DNA of 54,356 bases from Alphaproteobacteria bacterium (GTDB taxonomy: Bacteria; Pseudomonadota; Alphaproteobacteria; Kiloniellales; DSM-21159). The first letter of the stretch is position 1. Each line of letters opens with the position of its first letter. Positions 53,701-54,356 of the stretch are shown in pieces. The DNA is taken from NCBI GenBank assembly GCA_030433005.1, contig JAUILQ010000038.1:1-54356 (forward strand). The letters are read 5' to 3'. The notes beneath the pieces are model-generated. The model saw only the letters and a list, made by a program, of their open reading frames with translations, searched no databases and was not told where the DNA came from. A program made the position numbers and the translations under genes.

Positions 53701-54356
53701 CTGCACCGGCCGGCGCCACGGTCGGGACGCTGTTCCCGGCGCGCTTCGGCGACGCGGCCGACCAGGTCAGCGGCGGCAGCTCGGCCGACGCGCTGGCCGG
53801 CGTTGCGATCGTCGGCAACGCGGCGACGGCGGGCCAGGGAGCCTGGCAGTACTCGACCGACGGCGGCACCAGCTGGAGCGCCGTCGGCAGCCGCGCCGAC
53901 GGCAACGCCCTGCTGCTCTCGACCGGCGACCGCCTGCGCTTCGTCCCGACGGCGGACTGGAACGGCACGCCGGGCAGCCTGACCGTGCGCACGATCGACG
54001 ACTCCGCCGGCGCGGTCACCGGCGGCACCACGAGCGACCTCTCCGGGGGTGGCGCCACCGGCGGCACCACGGCCGTCTCGGCCGGCACGGCGACGCTGGA
54101 GACCAGCGTCTCGCCGGTGAACGACGCGCCGGTGAACACGGTGCCGGCGGCGCAGACGGTGGCCGAGGACACGAACCTCGTGTTCTCGAGCGCCAACGGC
54201 AACGCCATCACCATTGCCGACATCGACCTGGCCGAGAGCTCGGGCCCGACCAACCAGGCGACGACCACCGTGAGTGTCACCAACGGCACGCTGACCGTCA
54301 CGGCGACCGGCCATGGCGCGACGGTGTCGGGCAGCGGCTCGGGCACGGTGACGCTG
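41778..54356 (+). CDS. Giant DUF4347/cadherin-like repeat surface protein, 3' end outside window
   Basis: A single frame stays open from the ATG at 41778 to the last base: 4193 codons with no stop. The N-terminus lacks a Sec signal and has an LLLEPRVLLDAAAVV motif (29-43), then a DUF4347 domain (about 110-250; VHVLSHGDDGTVFLG, DADILFYGCDVGRSD). Repeats follow: two of about 128 residues (42600-43364) and two of 150 (43365-44264). CSPG/cadherin-3-like units with FTQADIDAGLITYDHGG-type strands span 44265-47267. Eight cadherin-like units of 130-173 residues span 47268-50801, then seven near-identical units of 155-159 (50802-54119). Units begin with V(N/T)DAP/NDPP-type junctions and have acidic Asp/Asn calcium-type motifs. 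It is probably a type I-secreted adhesin or biofilm protein. The missing C-terminus would hold the secretion signal. Confidence 0.92.
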   Translation, partial: MSLNERPRGVGKPRRRGQGRATGAHSHMLLLEPRVLLDAAAVVTVDHVADNDRHETQAEVAERQAPVAEGPGASESGPAEPAADGQGGGEAGDGLAPADLLAPPVDRRSDVTEIAFVDSRVQDPETLLAQLDPDAEVVFLDAGRDGLAQISETLARYESVSSVHVLSHGDDGTVFLGNREVNAGTLLSESDQVAGWGDALTADADILFYGCDVGRSDSGQAFVLTLADLTGADIAASDDATGPSARGGNWQLEAASGSIEARGLDGGDSYGHVLAVPNAGGDVTVTDPGGGAVAIQEDAPAPGAANIRLTPSSLFDPDGSTPSEIRITSVTGGTLTQADGSSIAIGAGGTRLALDSGHVDLRFTPDSGRDSNATFQYVVVDPEDSSSNSAASTATIAIQAVNDAPSAGGAATVSDPSGNAVAILEDAAAPGAANIQLTVGTLSDSDSPAPTQIRILSVDGGTLTQADGSAISLGASGSSLTLSGNSLNLRFTPAANRDSNATFQYVVVDASDGSVVSAASTVTIPVDAVNDAPELTGNAILTPIAEDVSSAANSGATVAELITGAGYSDPDTGALSGVAVVGADDGNGGGTWQFSTDGGATWTGIGDPSDSSALLLANDGSTRVRFQPNADFNGSVTLSLRAWDQTSGANGQTVSIAASGGETAFGTATRTATQVVTAVNDAPVLESGVSVVFDAIVEDVADVDNAGFAVAALISLNGQEKATDVDGDSLGIAVTGLGGLSGTWQYSTDNGASWSDVGTVSTAQALLLSSTAKLRFKPDSNLSGEATLSYVVWDGSQGSQGSKVDAQSRGGTTPFSVATATASQPVSPVNDAPSIAAAAVAFAETQTYTLLTSDLVVTDPDSSSEQLIFRIESLPSNVRITKSIGGTDVTATIGALFSYKDVADGLIKFRYTGGNLSADYSAGFTYSVRDGAGGEVTGQAFTVTVTDVNAQISVSSTQISVNERIGSEASDYTVVALTTSDADGNANLITYTLNSLPNAAVGRLVIDKGAGFVDAQAGDTITQADVNAGKLRFIHTGDEPAGALASTSFSVSVTDGNTTETPTTAGPTTVTLNVVEVNDPPSQAGVAPTMFTVAEGGSGVIGGQGAGQVNLDINDPDSVRARVTYTIRSGPSEGAIYLNGVRQGVGATFTQADVDNGLVEYRHEGGEPANSSASVRDDFFTYTMRDGDGAAVDGTFDINVTPADDPTVDTIGRISQLVGGSTIVGSGILNFTDGDTAPASLTYTITGGLPANARFELTGNPGVAVTTFTQADVNAGLLRFVHTGGAGDAGSYAVSFTVGDDTTTSQPQQLPIVLLTQDQANNGGGGDPGTAGDNTPGLTANKRLIVSEGSTGTVITSSFLSAGDADSAAGSLTYTVTTAPANGTLLRNGVALTAGGSFTQADIDAGLITYDHGGSETTSDSFVFSLSDGDADTPDATGQTFSLVVTPVNDQPDITQVTTTLNVAEADDAATDYSSFDLSAIDNAVKITADNFAPVDPDSSATQLVYVLDQLPAGGSIRVWDGSAWVALSASGRFTPAQVTAGEVAYFHNPGSEPNAANDLVRVRLTDQATNADGGESSSAQYTLNFSVANVNDAPVTQNNGISVNEGGTRVLSDSIIEASDSDDAKADLTYRIVSLPSHGSLVVNGVTLTAGHLGTAATTFTEAQLDGGSVSYVHDGTENFTDSFTYTASDDEPATGNTSSVSVSVTPVNDPPSIDTNSGLPATVSYEGETATITTAMLGISDPDNSNTQVQIRLTSAVQHGRLVLDNGGGDVKTLGVGSAFTLQDLIDNKIKYLHNNTENHTDGFSFTVSDGSGGSEPSASFAINVGPVNDSPQLTTPTSVTVNEDTAVVITGFSVSDIDVAQTVNGTLTLTFAVSNGTLQLVSNATDTTSGTFSVSGNGSGTLTVTGTVAQLTTALASGIRYQGSANFNDLRGSESMSVTLSDTGNSGRDPGDGGSPAIVNTPNTGNASAQVASATVAISVRPVNDKPGMTYAGSNFDGQTVNLSVDEDTNLALSNLVVTDIEAQYTETNGVVDGTLQVTLTASNGTLTVQDSGLSAATVSGSGGAAITVTGTKAQIDAMLAAGNVVYRAAQDYNGAATITVVTSDRGNEGAGGILTATGTLAVTVNAVNDPPSVNTPPSITTPNKAQIAEDQSLVFNTANGSLVTVADVDAGSSLKVTLTLSNLGNENTVQGSSPGTLTLATTSGLTVTGNGSGTVELVGTASAINAALNGMIYAPAANDYGTFRLTIVADDQGNAGSGGAQTATSTVDIRVTSVDDAPVVSVDGSALSGTASSNGGIVVLAEDAGWVDVEDSGGNPLVVSDVDLTEDGTGSTLTVTLSLPTGNGDLRFDADPTGDGVTVDSVTGVGTTTGFTAVTISGTAAQVNAALARLEYRPDSNFNTQYGSPSSETLRVVVDDNGHSAPTVDGVAGSGAPQQITRELPITVSAVNDAPVLTATSTSFAYPATENDPLSITGLSIADVDEARGEGSQSNPMEVTLSAGLSGATLTLGTTTGLQFSSGSNGQQSFTIRGSVAEINAALATLVYRSGEDPGTSDTISVSVNDRGNRGTGGTLSDSASISITGITPQNDPPVVTRPATVTATEDVSFAFTGGNAISIADVDARSETVQVALSVAEGTLTIGTLGSASVSAGANGSSALTLQGTVAQVNAALATLSYLGAANRNAQNVGGTVALSIVASDLGWGENGGQVVAATDSESVAITLTPVNDQPAVTASSASVSVAENATTAITGVSVADAADVDNSGYGTAEVTLGATYGTLDFTSATSGVTVTGAGSKSVTLSGSIADLNTHLAKLTYTPDTNYTGADTISLAVDDQGNVGGGALSDSASIAVTVGGDNDPPAFTGPTTASVNEDATLTFSSGNGNAITLADADSPTQELMVRLTVTGGTASLGTTSGLDFSFSETSSPFSADGGTTNGAGDGSGDATMTFKGTLAEINAALSGLTYSPNAHFNGPASLTILVSDLGSTGAGGVQETTHSVAVTVNPINDAPVASGSATLTAVAEDTANPPGATVSSLVSGSFDDATDTVAGGSSANALAGVAIVGNAATAGQGVWQYSTDGGGNWSAVGSRSAGNALIVEAGHLLRFLPASNFNGTPGALDVRLIDDSSGAVTSGGTADLSAGGATGGTTVYSAATVTIGTSVSGVNNAPVASDASLATAEDASGSGSTVATLFAGAFDDSADEVTSGTGGSSANALAGVAIVGNAATSGQGVWQYSTDGGTTWSAVGTRADGNALLLKTTDRVRFLPAADWNGAPGALSFRVIDDSSGAVTSGTQDISGATGGITAISGSTATLSSSVSAVNDAPLASGSATLGAVNEDTSNPPGATVTSLVSGNFDDSTDTVAGGSSAHSLAGVAIVGNAATSGQGTWQYSTNGGGNWTAVGSRSASNALVLDASALLRFRPSSNWNGIPGSLTVNLIDSSSGAVTHGSTVDLSAGGATGGTTAYSAATVAIGTSVTAVNDAPTASGSSTLSAVAEDTTSPSGGTVSALLAARFSDATDAVSGGSSANAFAGVAIVGNAATAGQGAWQYSTDGGTTWSAIGSRSDANALRLSTGDRIRFVPTGDWNGTPGSLSFRTIDNSAGSVTGGTTVNLSAGSAKGGTTAVSSGTATLGTSVTAVNDAPTATGNATLTVAEDDGSASGSTVTTLFGGLFSDATDSVSGGSSANAFAGVAIVGNAATAGQGVWQYSTDGGGNWSAVGTRADGNALLLKTTDRVRFLPAGDFNGSVGALTYRTVDNSGGAVTTGTQDLSSATGGTTAVSGNTALLNGTVTAVNDAPVASGSATLAGIAEDAGDPPGATVTSLVSGNFTDSTDTVAGGSAANALAGVAIVGNAATAAQGAWQYSTDGGSNWTAVGTRSSSSALLLQGSTLLRFLPAADWNGTPGSLSVQLVDDSAGAVTNGATVDLSGAGATGGTTVYSAASVAIGTSVSAVNDAPTASGSSTLGAVAEDTTAPAGATVGTLFPARFGDAADQVSGGSSADALAGVAIVGNAATAGQGAWQYSTDGGTSWSAVGSRADGNALLLSTGDRLRFVPTADWNGTPGSLTVRTIDDSAGAVTGGTTSDLSGGGATGGTTAVSAGTATLETSVSPVNDAPVNTVPAAQTVAEDTNLVFSSANGNAITIADIDLAESSGPTNQATTTVSVTNGTLTVTATGHGATVSGSGSGTVTL
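50802..54119 (+). repeat. Seven tandem ~477-bp repeats in the giant gene
   Basis: Measured from the conserved NDAP codons at 50802, 51279, 51747, 52224, 52701, 53166, 53643 and 54120, the units are 477, 468, 477, 477, 465, 477 and 477 bases, all multiples of three. Each encodes the pattern AEDT...GGSSANALAGVAIVGNAA, then QYSTDGG, then RFLPA..NGTPG. The 20-mer atcgtcggcaacgcggcgac is unchanged in all seven. The identity, higher than between the other repeats of the gene, indicates recent duplication or gene conversion. Confidence 0.93.

Noticed and set aside
44124..54314. Two very long minus-strand frames (1640 and 1141 codons) opposite the giant gene
   Set aside because: They are GC-bias shadows of the repeat gene; the translations are Arg/Ala/Gly/Val/Asp-rich repeats without domain patterns.
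1..54356. tRNA, rRNA, riboswitch, insertion sequence, att site or replication origin
   Set aside because: I looked at the intergenic regions and found no convincing cloverleaf, transposase, terminal repeat or DnaA-box cluster. A tRNAscan or Rfam search would settle the RNA part.

Overview
The window is about 54 kb of very GC-rich DNA (near 70 percent by eye) that looks like chromosome from an alphaproteobacterium. The evidence is a PAS_5-family protein (a family common in alphaproteobacteria), two TRAP transporters, short XRE regulators, a tamA-tamB pair of the alphaproteobacterial type and strong GC3 codon bias. A relative of the Rhodospirillales/Kiloniellales is my best guess, but no rRNA or other decisive marker is present. 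I saw no tRNA, rRNA, insertion sequence, CRISPR array or phage gene.

Layout. (1) 1-3788: the tail of a TRAP large permease, a UspA protein and an EhuB-like ectoine-binding protein, which together suggest compatible-solute uptake, then a PAS_5 protein and a small methyltransferase. (2) 3793-11505: a LysR regulator divergent from a tightly packed catabolic operon. The operon holds a polyamine-type ABC binding protein, a D-carbamoylase, a fold-III PLP decarboxylase, a hydantoinase/dihydropyrimidinase and an FrhB-like iron-sulfur protein, followed by a cupin. (3) 11558-17090, minus strand: a Sel1-like lipoprotein, then a TRAP operon (dctP-dctQ-dctM) that continues into an amidase and a 60-residue membrane protein. 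(4) 17420-27182: a PNPOx-like protein and an envelope/secretion cluster. This cluster holds a CHASE2 sensor kinase, a FecR-domain protein with a Gly-Asn repeat tail, a TpsB (ShlB/FhaC) outer-membrane transporter, a secreted protein with three CX9C repeats and a TolA-like protein. (5) 27368-30427: two XRE regulators with operator-like inverted repeats, a GNAT-like protein, a PAS_5-like protein and a small unknown protein. (6) 30486-41483: tamB, tamA, cysS, a family-4 glycosyltransferase and threonine synthase. (7) 41778 to the window end: one uninterrupted reading frame of 4193 codons for a giant DUF4347/cadherin-like repeat protein whose 3' end lies outside the window.

Two parts stand out. 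The hydantoinase operon joins a D-type carbamoylase to a decarboxylase of the family whose diaminopimelate members act on a D-centre, which suggests a hydantoin to N-carbamoyl-D-amino acid to D-amino acid to amine route. The envelope genes (FecR-GN, TpsB, CX9C, TolA-like) form a compact set with no visible TpsA substrate, while a giant repeat protein without a Sec signal lies 18 kb away. That protein carries seven near-identical tandem repeats of about 477 bp and a DUF4347 domain with a His-Gly/Gly-Cys pair resembling clan CD peptidases.
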